Assembly: GCF_030811855.1 (NCBI RefSeq)
Contig: NZ_JAUSRN010000005.1
Span: forward strand, 62,001 to 126,000
Source of the DNA: Variovorax paradoxus
GTDB taxonomy: Bacteria > Pseudomonadota > Gammaproteobacteria > Burkholderiales > Burkholderiaceae_C
DNA length: 64,000 nt
Direction: 5' to 3'
Of this stretch, positions 19,126 through 29,465 are shown in pieces (the stretch's first letter is position 1; the number at the start of each line of letters is the position of its first letter). The notes under the pieces are model-generated. The model saw nothing but the letters and a program-made list of their open reading frames with translations, was not told the DNA's origin and ran no database searches. The position numbers and the translations under genes were made by a program.

Positions 19126-20379
19126 ATGATGAATTCACCCAGCAGCAACCCCTGCGTCGACGATCTGGTGCATGACAAGCCCGCCAAGGCCACCCGCTCC
19201 ACGCGATCGGCCTGGTTGGCCGTCGCCTCGATTGCGGTCGGCACCTTCGCGGTGGTGTCGACCGAGTTCATGCCCATTGGCCTGTTGACGGACATCGCGC
19301 GCGGCCTGAACGTCTCGGACGGCACGGCCGGCCTCATGATCACGATGCCCGGCGTGCTTGCCGCCTTCGCCGGGCCCGGGCTGATCGTTGCTTCGGGTCG
19401 CCTCGACCGGCGCACCGTGCTGATCGCGCTCACCACCTTGCTGATTGCCTCGAACCTGCTCGCCGCCTTTGCGCCCAACTTCGCCACCATGCTGGTCGCG
19501 CGCCTGATGCTGGGACTGTGCGTGGGTGGCTTCTGGACCTTTGCACCTGCCGCGGCCACGCAGCTGGTGCCCGATGCCTCCAAGGCGCGGGCCATGTCGC
19601 TGGTGCTGGCGGGCGTGTCCGCGGCCACCGTGCTCGGCGTGCCCGCGGGGTCGTTTCTTGGCACGCTGTTCGGCTGGCGCGCTTCCTTCGCGGTGACCGG
19701 TGCGCTCGCGGCGCTGGTGCTGGTGGTGCAGCTGTGGCTGCTGCCTGCGATACCACCGGTGCGCGCCATCGGTGCGCGCGACCTGCTCACGCCGTTGACG
19801 CGGCGCATGGCGCAGGTCGGCCTGCTCGCGGTGCTGTTCTTCATTGCCGGCCACTTCGCGGCCTACACCTACCTGAAGCCGCTGCTGCAGCAGGTGTTCG
19901 GACTGGCGCCAAACTCGGTCTCCACGCTGCTGCTGGTGTACGGCGCGGTGGGATTCATCGGCACCTTCATCGGCGGCAGCCTGGTGGCGCGCAGCGTACG
20001 CGGTACCACCCTGCTGGCGGCGCTGATGCTTGCAACGGCGCTGCTGCTCTCCACAGTGATCGGCAGCGGCTTCGTGGCTGGCGCGGTGGTGGTCTTCATC
20101 TGGGGCGTGGCCTTCGGCCTGATCCCGGTGGCGCTCACGGGCTGGATGATGGAAGCGGTGCCCGACGCACCCGAGGCCGGCCAGGCGCTGCTCGTGAGCG
20201 GCTTCCAGGTGGCGATTGCTTCGGGCGCGTTGATCGGTGGCGTCACGGTCGACAATTACGGCATCTCGAGTGCGATGGTGCTCAGCGGCGTGCTGGTGCT
20301 GATTGCCGCGCTCATCGTCGGGACGCTGGGCCGCGCGCGTGGCGGTGCAGCGGCACTGGCTGCTTTGTCGGCAAAGTAA
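19126..20379 (+). CDS. MFS transporter, DHA1-like efflux
   Basis: 417 residues from the first of two adjacent ATGs (19126). Twelve membrane segments. VVSTEFMPIGLLTDIARGL in the first segment region and SGRLDRRTVL in loop 2-3 fit the AraJ/NepI/Cmr-like DHA1 group of exporters for drugs, sugars or nucleosides. The substrate is unknown. A perfect 10-base-pair hairpin begins in its stop codon. Confidence 0.88.
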   Translation: MMNSPSSNPCVDDLVHDKPAKATRSTRSAWLAVASIAVGTFAVVSTEFMPIGLLTDIARGLNVSDGTAGLMITMPGVLAAFAGPGLIVASGRLDRRTVLIALTTLLIASNLLAAFAPNFATMLVARLMLGLCVGGFWTFAPAAATQLVPDASKARAMSLVLAGVSAATVLGVPAGSFLGTLFGWRASFAVTGALAALVLVVQLWLLPAIPPVRAIGARDLLTPLTRRMAQVGLLAVLFFIAGHFAAYTYLKPLLQQVFGLAPNSVSTLLLVYGAVGFIGTFIGGSLVARSVRGTTLLAALMLATALLLSTVIGSGFVAGAVVVFIWGVAFGLIPVALTGWMMEAVPDAPEAGQALLVSGFQVAIASGALIGGVTVDNYGISSAMVLSGVLVLIAALIVGTLGRARGGAAALAALSAK

Positions 20380-20402
20380 GCGGCGCGGCTGGCGCGCCGC
20401 TT
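20378..20402. terminator. Hairpin between convergent genes
   Basis: AAGCGGCGCG, loop GCTGG, CGCGCCGCTT: a perfect 10-base-pair stem between the stop of the MFS gene and the stop of the AI-2E gene. No T-run follows on either strand, so it may act as a weak or 3'-end-protecting terminator for both. Confidence 0.55.
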
Positions 20403-20405
20403 CGG

Positions 20406-21686
20406 CTACTCGCCCAGCAACTCGCCGATCGGCTGCAGGTCTTCGACCCGGTCGCAGATCGACTTGACCACCATGGTGATGGGGATGCCCAGCAGCAGCC
20501 CCCAGACGCCCCACAGCCAGCCCCAGAAGATCACACCAACGAACACGGCCACGGGGTTCATGCGGCTGGTGCGGCTGGTGAGCCAGGGCACCAGCAGGTT
20601 GCCGACGAGGGTGTGGATGACCAGCGAGGTGCCGGCCACCAGAAGGCCCATTTCGATGGTGTTGAACTGCACGAAGGCCACCAGCCCCGCGGCGGACATG
20701 ACGATCACCGAACCGATGTACGGCATGAGATTGGTCACCGCTGCGACGATGCCCCAGACGGCGGCGTTGTCCAGCCCGATGTACCAGAACGCAAGCCCGG
20801 TCGCGACGCCGACCAGCGCGCTGGTGAGGATCTGCACCAGCAGATAGCGTTCGATGTTCTGGGTGATGTCGTCCAGCACGTGCACGGTGATCTTTTTCTT
20901 CTCCAGGCTAGGACCGGTGATTTTGATCAGCTTGCGGCGGAAGGTGTTGCCGGAACACAGTGCAAAGAAGGTGAGAAAGGCCACCAGGGTGAGCTGACCT
21001 ACGGCGGCGAGCAGCCCGACGGTGCCGCTCCACAGGTACTCGCGCACGTTGAACGGCGGCCGCTCGATGATCACGCGCGCCACGCCCTTGCGCGCCGCGA
21101 CGCGGGCGGAGTTCTCCTCGGCCGCGCGTTCGAGCTGTGCGGCCGCCTGCTGCACGCTGTCCAGCGGCGTGGCGGCGGCGTTCTTGTCGCTGCGCGCGGC
21201 CTGGCGCAGCTTCTGCGCGGCCACCGGCAGGGCGTCGAGAAGCTCCGAGGCGCTGCTCGACAGCGAATAGCCGGTCCAGCCCAGCCCGCCGCCCAGGCCC
21301 AGCAGGATCACCGCCGCACCGATCCAGCGCGGTACCTTCCAGCGCTCGAGCACGTCGACCAGCGGCGACAGCGCGTAGCTCAAAAGCAAGCTCAGCATCA
21401 GCGGAATGAAAACCGCTGCCGCCCACCGCAAGGCGAAGACACCGGCCAGCACGGCGAGCACCACCAGCGCTGCGCTGCGCACGTCGACCGGCATGTGCAG
21501 CAGCACACGGTCGGGCTCGGGCTTGGCCTCTGGTTTGGCTTCGGGCTTTACTTGGGGCTCCGGCGCCGCAGCTGCCGGCAGCGGCTCTGGCACGGGTTCG
21601 GGAGGCAGTTCCGGCGGAGGCTCCACGGCTTCCGGGGCCTCTTGCACCGCCGCATCCTGGCCGGCTGTCTTCTTGTCGTCGCTCAT
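20406..21686 (-). CDS. AI-2E family transporter (PerM-like)
   Basis: 426 residues. A ~60-residue N-terminal tail rich in Pro, Glu and Ala precedes about eight membrane segments. The large loop after the early segments and the conserved NLMPYIGSVIVM and GLLLGIPITMVVKS regions are typical of the AI-2E exporter/PerM family. Some members export autoinducer-2 and others act as ion antiporters, so the substrate is open. The ATG overlaps the stop of the LytTR regulator (ATGA), placing it third in a sensor-regulator-exporter operon. Confidence 0.9.
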   Translation of the reverse strand: MSDDKKTAGQDAAVQEAPEAVEPPPELPPEPVPEPLPAAAAPEPQVKPEAKPEAKPEPDRVLLHMPVDVRSAALVVLAVLAGVFALRWAAAVFIPLMLSLLLSYALSPLVDVLERWKVPRWIGAAVILLGLGGGLGWTGYSLSSSASELLDALPVAAQKLRQAARSDKNAAATPLDSVQQAAAQLERAAEENSARVAARKGVARVIIERPPFNVREYLWSGTVGLLAAVGQLTLVAFLTFFALCSGNTFRRKLIKITGPSLEKKKITVHVLDDITQNIERYLLVQILTSALVGVATGLAFWYIGLDNAAVWGIVAAVTNLMPYIGSVIVMSAAGLVAFVQFNTIEMGLLVAGTSLVIHTLVGNLLVPWLTSRTSRMNPVAVFVGVIFWGWLWGVWGLLLGIPITMVVKSICDRVEDLQPIGELLGE

Positions 21687-22429
21687 CGCGGTTCCTTCAG
21701 CACTTCGCGCACTGCAGCCAATTGCCGCCGCGACACCGCGACGGGTTCGGGGACCGCGTCGAGCCGCAAGGCCCAGCCTTCGGCGTCTTCCCCGTCGTCG
21801 TATTTCTCGAGCGCGCGAATGGCCGAGCGCGCCACCAGCGCGTTGCGGTGCACCCGCAAAAAGCGCCCCGGATACCGCTCCTCGAATTCATTCAAAGAAG
21901 CGTCCAGGATGTGGCTGCGCGAGGCGGTACGCACCGTGAGGTACTTGTACTCCGATTTCAGGTAGAGCACTTCCGACAGCGGCACCCGCTCGGCGCGGCC
22001 GCGGTCCTGGATGAGCACGCTTTCCTGCAGGGCGTTCGCCTGCAGGGCGCCCCGCTCCTTGAGAAAGCGCTCCGCCTTCTGCAGCGCCTGCTGCAGCCGC
22101 TCGGCGCGAACTGGCTTGGTCAGGTAGTCGACCGCGTCCAGGTCGAAGGCCGTGACGGCATGGGCCGCATGGGCGGTCACGAACACCACGGCCGGCGCAT
22201 CGGTCCGGTCACGCAACGCGCGCGCCACCTCGATGCCATCGACGCCGGGCATGTGCACGTCGAGCAGCACCAGGTCGATCGCCAAGCTCTGCAGGTGTTG
22301 CAGTGCTTCGGCGCCCTGCGCGGCCTCGGCCACCACCTCGGCAGCGGGCGACTGGCAATCGCGCAGCAGGGTTCGCAGGCGCGAGCGGGCCAGGGCTTCG
22401 TCGTCGACGATCAGGGTCTTGAGGGTCAT
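21683..22429 (-). CDS. LytTR-family response regulator (AlgR-like)
   Basis: 248 residues. The receiver domain (1-120) has DD at residues 9-10 and the phosphorylatable Asp57 in LVLLDVHMPG. The C-terminal LytTR DNA-binding domain (about 145-245) contains VLYLKSEYKYLTVRT and FLRVHRNALVA. It is preceded by and overlaps a LytS/AlgZ-type kinase gene. The pair next to argH resembles the Pseudomonas algZ-algR locus, where these genes control twitching motility and alginate; the target here is unknown. Confidence 0.92.
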   Translation of the reverse strand: MTLKTLIVDDEALARSRLRTLLRDCQSPAAEVVAEAAQGAEALQHLQSLAIDLVLLDVHMPGVDGIEVARALRDRTDAPAVVFVTAHAAHAVTAFDLDAVDYLTKPVRAERLQQALQKAERFLKERGALQANALQESVLIQDRGRAERVPLSEVLYLKSEYKYLTVRTASRSHILDASLNEFEERYPGRFLRVHRNALVARSAIRALEKYDDGEDAEGWALRLDAVPEPVAVSRRQLAAVREVLKEPR

Positions 22430-23499
22430 GGTTCGGCGGGAATGGCAATGCGTACGCGGTAGTTCTTCTGATCCATGCCGGCGCTGAACTGCATCTGCAT
22501 GTCGTGCAGCAGCCGCAGCCGGTCGCGCACGTTGGCCAGCGCAATGCCATGGCCGCGCGGCAAGGGCTCGTCGGCCCAGCGCAGGGGCGGCAGGCTGTTG
22601 ACCACTTCGATCACCACCACGCTGCCGCGGCGCTCGGTGCGGATGCGCAGCTTGGCACCATCGGGGCTGGGCTCCACGCCGTGCTTGATGGCGTTCTCCA
22701 CCAGCGGCTGCAGCAAAAGGGGCGGCAGCCGGGCATTGCTGGCGGCGGCGTCCAGGTCCCAGCGGATGCGTAGTCGGTCGCCAAAACGCACCTGCTCGAT
22801 GGCCAGGTAGCGCTCGGCCAGCGCGATCTCGTCGGCCAGCGTGCCAGATTCGCCCGGATCGGCCAGCGCCTGTCGAAACAGCTCGGCCAAGTCTTCCAGC
22901 ATGGTCTCGGCCTTGGCGGGCTCCTCGCGCACCAGGGCAATGGCGCTGTTGAGGGTGTTGAACAGAAAGTGCGGCTGGATGCGCGACTGCAGCTCCTCGA
23001 GCCGCGCCGTGGTGGCGGCCGGCGTCTGGCCGCGCGCGCGCAGCACCATCGCCGCCATCACCAGCCCCGCGATGAAGGCGCCTGCCACCGCACTGGCCAG
23101 CCACGGCGCCGTGCCCATCACGCCGGTGAGCCGCAGCAGGCCGCAGCCATACAGCGATGAAACCCCGCCGAGCGCGGCACCCGCCGCGTATTGCGCCTGC
23201 CGGGGCAGCCGCCCGAGCGGCTTCTTGAGCCCGCAAGCCGCCACCAGCCACAGCAAGGTGGCCGGCAGGGCGCCCCCGGTGACGGTGGCGGTCTGCACCA
23301 GCCATTCCGCGGGCGACGACGAGACGAAGAGCGTGGCGGTCGCCACCAGCGCCTCCACGAAGAGCACCGTGCGCAGCACCACGCCGATCTGGCAGGCGTC
23401 GAACAGCCCCATGCTGCCGCGCGCAGGCAAACGCCCTCTTTCCGGCGGGGCCGAAGGCGTGGGGGTGGAGCTGGCCGATAAAATCGCCGGGTTGCGCAT
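22426..23499 (-). CDS. LytS/AlgZ-type membrane sensor histidine kinase
   Basis: 357 residues from the ATG at 23497-23499; an ATG at 23526 is an alternative. Four or more membrane segments occupy about residues 30-155. The His_kinase domain has the H-box [13 protein letters not shown] (His177) and the N-box [12 protein letters not shown]; the catalytic C-terminus has [11 protein letters not shown]. Its stop overlaps the regulator start by four bases. It is divergent from argH, with only 49 bases between the starts. Confidence 0.92.
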   Translation of the reverse strand: MRNPAILSASSTPTPSAPPERGRLPARGSMGLFDACQIGVVLRTVLFVEALVATATLFVSSSPAEWLVQTATVTGGALPATLLWLVAACGLKKPLGRLPRQAQYAAGAALGGVSSLYGCGLLRLTGVMGTAPWLASAVAGAFIAGLVMAAMVLRARGQTPAATTARLEELQSRIQPHFLFNTLNSAIALVREEPAKAETMLEDLAELFRQALADPGESGTLADEIALAERYLAIEQVRFGDRLRIRWDLDAAASNARLPPLLLQPLVENAIKHGVEPSPDGAKLRIRTERRGSVVVIEVVNSLPPLRWADEPLPRGHGIALANVRDRLRLLHDMQMQFSAGMDQKNYRVRIAIPAEP

Positions 23500-23548
23500 C
23501 ACAGATACATTGGGTAACCAACCCATTATTGCCTCTCCAACGGTTCCC

Positions 23549-24946
<1,398 letters not shown>

Positions 24947-24959
24947 TCGAAAGCGCCGC

Positions 24960-26435
24960 TTGTTCTACGCCATCCCGCTCGAGAACAAACCGAGCTGGCG
25001 CAATCCACCGTGGATGACGGTGCTGCTGATCCTTGTGAACATGATCGTGTTCTGGGGACCGCAGCGCAGCGAAGAAAAGGCCGACGAGCGTGCGGCCCAC
25101 TACTACGCGCACAGCGTGCTGCCCGAGCTGGAGCTGCCGCCCTTCGTGGCCTGGCTCGAGGAAACGCGCTCGCCCCGCGCCAAGTCCGCCAGGCGGCTCT
25201 TGGCGCATGAGGAAACAGGGCTGCTGCTCGACGGCATGCAGCGCGAAGAGGCGTTCCTGCAGAAACTGCGGTCTGATGCTGTCGTCACGCCCGCCAACCC
25301 GCGCTATGCCGAGTGGAAGCGCGACCGCCAGCAGTACGAATCGATGCGGCCCGCGCCGTTCACTGAACACTGGGCGCAGGACTACACGAAGGACGCCGAA
25401 TTCAAGCCTTGGACCTGGGTCACCGCGGCCTTCCTGCACGGCAGCACGGGGCACCTGCTGGGCAACATGCTGTTCCTCTTCCTGTTCGGGTTCTCGGTCG
25501 AGCTGGCGTTGGGCCGGGGCACCTACCTGAGCTTCTACATCCTGGGCGCGGTGGGCGCGTCGATGCTGGCCGACTGGGCCTATGCGGGCAAGGGCACCTA
25601 CGGCCTCGGCGCCTCGGGCGCGGTGTCGGCGCTCATGGGCATGTATGCCGTGATGTACCGGCTGCGGCGCATCCGGTTCTTCTACCAGCTCTTCTTCTAT
25701 TTCAACTACGTCACTGCGCCGGCCCTGCTGCTGCTGCCGGCCTGGATCGCCAACGAGCTGCTCCAGCACCTGGTGGGCGGCCAGGGCATCGCCTACATGG
25801 CCCATCTGGGCGGCCTGCTGGCGGGCGCCACGCTGATGGCCTGCGCCATGGCATTGGGACGGGTGAAGACGCCCGAGACCGTGGCCTCCGAGCAATCGGC
25901 CGACAACGGCGACTTCAACCGGCACGTGGCCGCGGCACGTCGGCTGGGCGCTGCCATGAAGTTCGAGGCAGCCACGGCCGAATGGCGCGCTGCCGCCGCA
26001 CTGCGCCCCGGCGACACCGACACGCTGCGTGCCTGGTTCAACACCGCGCGGCTGCAGCCCGCAGGCGAAGATTTTCATCGGGCCGCGCGCCGCATCTTCC
26101 GGCTGCCAGGCACCGATCCGGACACCCTGGAACTGCAGCACGCCAGCTACAAGACCTACCTCGACCAGGCCAAGCCGGGCGCACGGCTCAAGCCCGACGA
26201 CATGGCGCGCCTGGCACGCCGCTTCACGCGCGTGCGCCAGTTCCAGGATGCCGACAAGCTGTGCCGCGTGTTGTTGAAGACCGCGCCCGACCATCCCGAG
26301 CTGGCCGACACCCTGTCGGTCTGCGCCAATGGCCTGCTGCATGCCGGTGAGCGCGACATGGCTGTCGGCTGGCTGCCGCACCTGCTGCGGATCGCGCCCA
26401 ACGACATGGTGACGCGCGCCCTCGAGCGCGCTTGA
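24960..26435 (+). CDS. Rhomboid family serine protease with long loop 1 and helical C-terminus
   Basis: 491 residues, starting at a TTG 13 bases after argH (MFYAIPLENKPSWRNPP). The catalytic dyad is Ser219 in GLGASGAVS and His282 in AYMAHLGGLLAG, and Asn169 in HLLGNMLF completes the oxyanion site. It is unusual in that about 120 soluble residues (33-150) lie between the first membrane segment and the core, where most rhomboids have a short loop. A C-terminal tail from about 315 looks helical and TPR-like. It cleaves membrane proteins inside the bilayer; the substrate is unknown. Confidence 0.88.
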   Translation: MFYAIPLENKPSWRNPPWMTVLLILVNMIVFWGPQRSEEKADERAAHYYAHSVLPELELPPFVAWLEETRSPRAKSARRLLAHEETGLLLDGMQREEAFLQKLRSDAVVTPANPRYAEWKRDRQQYESMRPAPFTEHWAQDYTKDAEFKPWTWVTAAFLHGSTGHLLGNMLFLFLFGFSVELALGRGTYLSFYILGAVGASMLADWAYAGKGTYGLGASGAVSALMGMYAVMYRLRRIRFFYQLFFYFNYVTAPALLLLPAWIANELLQHLVGGQGIAYMAHLGGLLAGATLMACAMALGRVKTPETVASEQSADNGDFNRHVAAARRLGAAMKFEAATAEWRAAAALRPGDTDTLRAWFNTARLQPAGEDFHRAARRIFRLPGTDPDTLELQHASYKTYLDQAKPGARLKPDDMARLARRFTRVRQFQDADKLCRVLLKTAPDHPELADTLSVCANGLLHAGERDMAVGWLPHLLRIAPNDMVTRALERA

Positions 26436-26448
26436 TCAGCCAGGCAAC

Positions 26449-27750
26449 CTAGGCGGTCGGCCGCAGCAGCCAGCGCACTTCCTGCGTCTGCTCGCTGTCC
26501 GGAAAGCGCGATTCAAGCGTCGTCAAGATAGGCTGCGCCATGTCGGTGCGGCCGAGGCCCTGCACCAGCACCCGGGCCGCCAGTTCATAGGCTTGCGGAA
26601 TGGCCGCATGCCCGCGAAACCGCCGGTCGAAGCCCGACAGCAGCGCCAGCGCGGCATGCGCATCGCCGTTGCGCCACTCGGCCTTGGCCAGCGACATCAC
26701 CGTGGGTGCATCGTCGAGGACAAAAGCCTTGTCCTTCTCGCGGCAGGCCTTGAAGACCTTGAGCGCTTCGGACGCGAGATCTCGCTGCAGCAGCAGCGGA
26801 ACGTAGCGTCGCGCATGGTCGAGCAAGGTGGCCGCCTTGTCGGGCGAGAGCAGCAGCACGCGGTGGTAGCGGCGCTGCGCCGCCAGGTCGTCGGCCGGTG
26901 CCACGCGCTGCGCTTCATAGGCCACGCCCAGCGCGCCGGCAACGTCTCCGTCGGTGACCAGCTGCGCCACTTCGGCGTCGGTGCGCTGGGCGGCGATCTG
27001 CTCGGGCGTGCGGCGGTCCACCGGCGCGCCGTCGTCCACGCCGCCGCCGGGCAACAGGTCGATGCCGAAGGCGTCATGGTGCTGGAACATCACATAGCCC
27101 AGCAGGCTCGCCATCACCCAGCCGAAGTAGATGAACGCGAAATTGGCAATCGGCAGCACGATGACGCCATTGATCATCGGCAGCAGCACGCCGATCGCGA
27201 TCTGCGCCCCCGTGCTCAGCAGGAACAGGAAGAAGCACAGCAGCGCGTAGGGCCAGCCGATGATGCGCATCGCATCCATCACGTGGCCAGGGTTCATGGC
27301 CTGGAAGAAGCTGGCCGACTGCACCAGCACGATCACCGCGGCCGGAAAGGTGAACGAGACCACGAACAGCGCCACGGTCCCGAGCACGGGTGAGAACCAC
27401 GCCAGCCATCCGATCAGCGCGCCCTGCACCACCGAAATGGCGAACAGCTTCCACGGCAGGTTGGCCCAGTCCTCATCCAGCTCGCGCGGAAAATCGGCCG
27501 ATTGCCGGATGCCGCGCGAACCGAGCGCAGTCACCTTGAAGCCATAGCGGCTTGCCGCCAGTACGATGCCCAGCTCGATCAGCAGCAGCGAGAGCCCCGG
27601 GTGCAGAAAGGGAATGACCTCGAACAGCAGGCTGCAGAACGCGAGCGCCAGGCCGTACATCAAGGGCCGCAGCTGGAACGGAAACGCGAAGAAGCTGTTG
27701 AGGCGGTGCCAGAACGGCGGCGGTGGCGGGAGCGAATCGTTGGCGGGCAT
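26449..27750 (-). CDS. Hypothetical multi-pass membrane protein with helical C-terminal domain
   Basis: 433 residues. About six membrane segments lie within residues 25-225. The cytoplasmic C-terminal half (about 250-430) has regularly spaced Ala/Leu helices like TPR repeats (for example EVAQLVTDGDVAGALGVAYE). I do not recognise a named family. It follows a 178-residue gene by 13 bases, probably as one operon, and converges on the rhomboid gene. Confidence 0.78.
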   Translation of the reverse strand: MPANDSLPPPPPFWHRLNSFFAFPFQLRPLMYGLALAFCSLLFEVIPFLHPGLSLLLIELGIVLAASRYGFKVTALGSRGIRQSADFPRELDEDWANLPWKLFAISVVQGALIGWLAWFSPVLGTVALFVVSFTFPAAVIVLVQSASFFQAMNPGHVMDAMRIIGWPYALLCFFLFLLSTGAQIAIGVLLPMINGVIVLPIANFAFIYFGWVMASLLGYVMFQHHDAFGIDLLPGGGVDDGAPVDRRTPEQIAAQRTDAEVAQLVTDGDVAGALGVAYEAQRVAPADDLAAQRRYHRVLLLSPDKAATLLDHARRYVPLLLQRDLASEALKVFKACREKDKAFVLDDAPTVMSLAKAEWRNGDAHAALALLSGFDRRFRGHAAIPQAYELAARVLVQGLGRTDMAQPILTTLESRFPDSEQTQEVRWLLRPTA

Positions 27751-27763
27751 GATGCGAGCCCGT

Positions 27764-28300
27764 TTACTTGAAGAAGTCGCTCTGGCTCATGGCGCCGCGC
27801 CCGCCAAGGCGCACCACCGTGACGTCGTCTCCGCGCACGAGCCGCATCTTGCCCAGTTCGCGCTCCAGCCGCTGCGTGAAGCTGCTCTTGAACTGCATCG
27901 CGGCCTCGCCCATCTTCAGCACGCTGGTACCTTCCACGGTGGCGCTCTTGCGGTCGCTCGCAATCTGGACGCTGTCGATGTGGTATTCGTACTCGATGGT
28001 GAGAATGCCGCCCATGGCCTCGCCCACCGTCTCGAACATCTTGAAGGTCTTGCGCACGGAATCGCAGGCCTGTTCGCGGTCGCTGGTGGTCTCCTGCGTG
28101 CGGCCCATCATGACCGTCTTGCTCTGGATGACGGCCTTCTTGCTAAGCTGCTCGCACAGCTTCTCCGCGTCGCGCGAGTAGATGGCGTGCGCCTCTTTCT
28201 CGTAGTACTGGCGCACCATGGTTTCGTCGAGCTTGCGCCCGCCGATAAAGAAATACCACGCGCCCACGCAGAGCGCGACAACGATCGCAATTTGCTTCAT
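27764..28300 (-). CDS. Hypothetical exported or membrane-anchored protein
   Basis: 178 residues from the ATG at 28298-28300. An N-terminal hydrophobic stretch (MKQIAIVVALCVGAWYFFIG) acts as a signal or anchor. The remainder is a mixed alpha/beta domain, with ATVEGTSVLKMGEAAMQFKS suggesting an NTF2/SnoaL-like fold, but I cannot confirm the family. It is the first gene of a two-gene operon with the 433-residue membrane protein. Confidence 0.7.
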   Translation of the reverse strand: MKQIAIVVALCVGAWYFFIGGRKLDETMVRQYYEKEAHAIYSRDAEKLCEQLSKKAVIQSKTVMMGRTQETTSDREQACDSVRKTFKMFETVGEAMGGILTIEYEYHIDSVQIASDRKSATVEGTSVLKMGEAAMQFKSSFTQRLERELGKMRLVRGDDVTVVRLGGRGAMSQSDFFK

Positions 28301-28447
28301 TCCCGCCCCGCACCTTGGTGCGCCCCGCTCCGATTTTGCGAGGCAGTATACGTTGCCGATTGTTTCCTGAGGGCGGCGGGCGGGGCTTCGCAACCGAGGA
28401 ATTGAATCCGCCCGCACGGCTCGGCCGTACCTTTTTCATGCAGGCCA

Positions 28448-28621
28448 ATGCCCAGAGCTGCAGCGACTCGTCGCCCCTTGCGGCTGCCTGCGTCAGAATC
28501 CGATGTCCACGCCGTCCCGGCCCTGGCCGTTACGCTGGAAGCCAAGGGCGGCGTGCCACCGGGCAGCGGTCCGAAGGGTCCCGTTGTGTTCAAGGGCGCC
28601 CTCATTGAGAAAACCATCTGA
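28448..28621 (+). pseudogene. Remnant of an RskA-type anti-sigma factor C-terminus
   Basis: In a 343-base gap between two genes, the frame ending at the TGA 28619-28621 reads ALAVTLEAKGGVPPGSGP then KGPVVFKGALIEKTI, closely resembling the end of RskA-type anti-sigma-K factors (typical form LAVSLEPKGGSPTGxPTGPV). Only about 45 residues match; the rest of the gene and any sigma factor are missing. The remaining part of the gap (28301-28447) shows no gene. Called by eye from recalled family sequences, so moderately uncertain. Confidence 0.5.
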
Positions 28622-28643
28622 TCTGCTTCTTGTTGTCTTCCCG

Positions 28644-29456
28644 ATGCCGCCTTCGATGAAATCCGCGCTGCTCGCCGCCGCACTACTGACGGCAGCGCTT
28701 GCCTCGCATGCCCAGACCGCGTCGGCCGCCTTCCCTTACGAGGCGGACGGCGCCACGGCCGCAGACGCTTCCTCCGAATACCTTGCCGCAAAGGCGCGCT
28801 GGCACAACGAGCTCGCCGCCTTCGCCCGGGCCGACCAGCAGCAGTTCCCACCACCCGGCGGCGTGGTGTTCGTGGGCAGCTCCACCGTGCGCATGTGGAA
28901 GAACCTCTCGCAGGATTTCCGCCAGGTGCCCGGCATCGTCAACCGCGGCTTCGGCGGTTCGACCATGGCCGACTGCAGCCTGTTCGCGCGCGACCTGGTG
29001 GTGCGCTACAAGCCGCGGCAGGTGCTGGTGTACGCTGGCGACAACGACCTGGCCGAGGGCCGCACGCCGCTGCAGGTGCTCGAAAGCTTTGCGCGATTTG
29101 CCAATGCGGTGCGCGCCGAGTTGCCCAACACGCGCATCAGCTTCATCTCGGTCAAGCCGAGTCCCTCGCGCGAGCACCTGATGCCGCTGATCCGCGAAAC
29201 CAACAACGTGATTTCCGCCTACCTCAACCGCTTGCCCGACAGCGAATACATCGACGTCTTCACGCCCATGCTCGGCGCCGACGGCCGGCCGCGGCCGGAA
29301 CTGTTCCGCGGCGACCGGCTGCACCTGACCGACGAGGGCTACCGGCTGTGGCAGTCGATCATCGCGGCACGCCTGCCAGCAGCGGGCCCGGCCATTTCGT
29401 CGGTGCCGATGCCTATGCCGCTACCGATGACCTCGCCGGCGGCTCCGCCGCCCTGA
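28644..29456 (+). CDS. Exported SGNH/GDSL-family hydrolase
   Basis: 270 residues from the ATG at 28644; the ATG at 28656 is equally possible. A signal peptide ends near ASHAQTASA. SGNH blocks are VFVGSSTVRMW (nucleophile Ser), NRGFGG (Gly), VYAGDNDL (Asn) and GDRLHLTDEGY (Asp/His). The likely activity is an esterase or deacetylase on glycans or lipids in the periplasm. The C-terminal 30 residues are Pro/Met/Ala-rich. It converges on opgC, nine bases apart. Confidence 0.88.
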   Translation: MPPSMKSALLAAALLTAALASHAQTASAAFPYEADGATAADASSEYLAAKARWHNELAAFARADQQQFPPPGGVVFVGSSTVRMWKNLSQDFRQVPGIVNRGFGGSTMADCSLFARDLVVRYKPRQVLVYAGDNDLAEGRTPLQVLESFARFANAVRAELPNTRISFISVKPSPSREHLMPLIRETNNVISAYLNRLPDSEYIDVFTPMLGADGRPRPELFRGDRLHLTDEGYRLWQSIIAARLPAAGPAISSVPMPMPLPMTSPAAPPP

Positions 29457-29465
29457 CGCGCCTTC

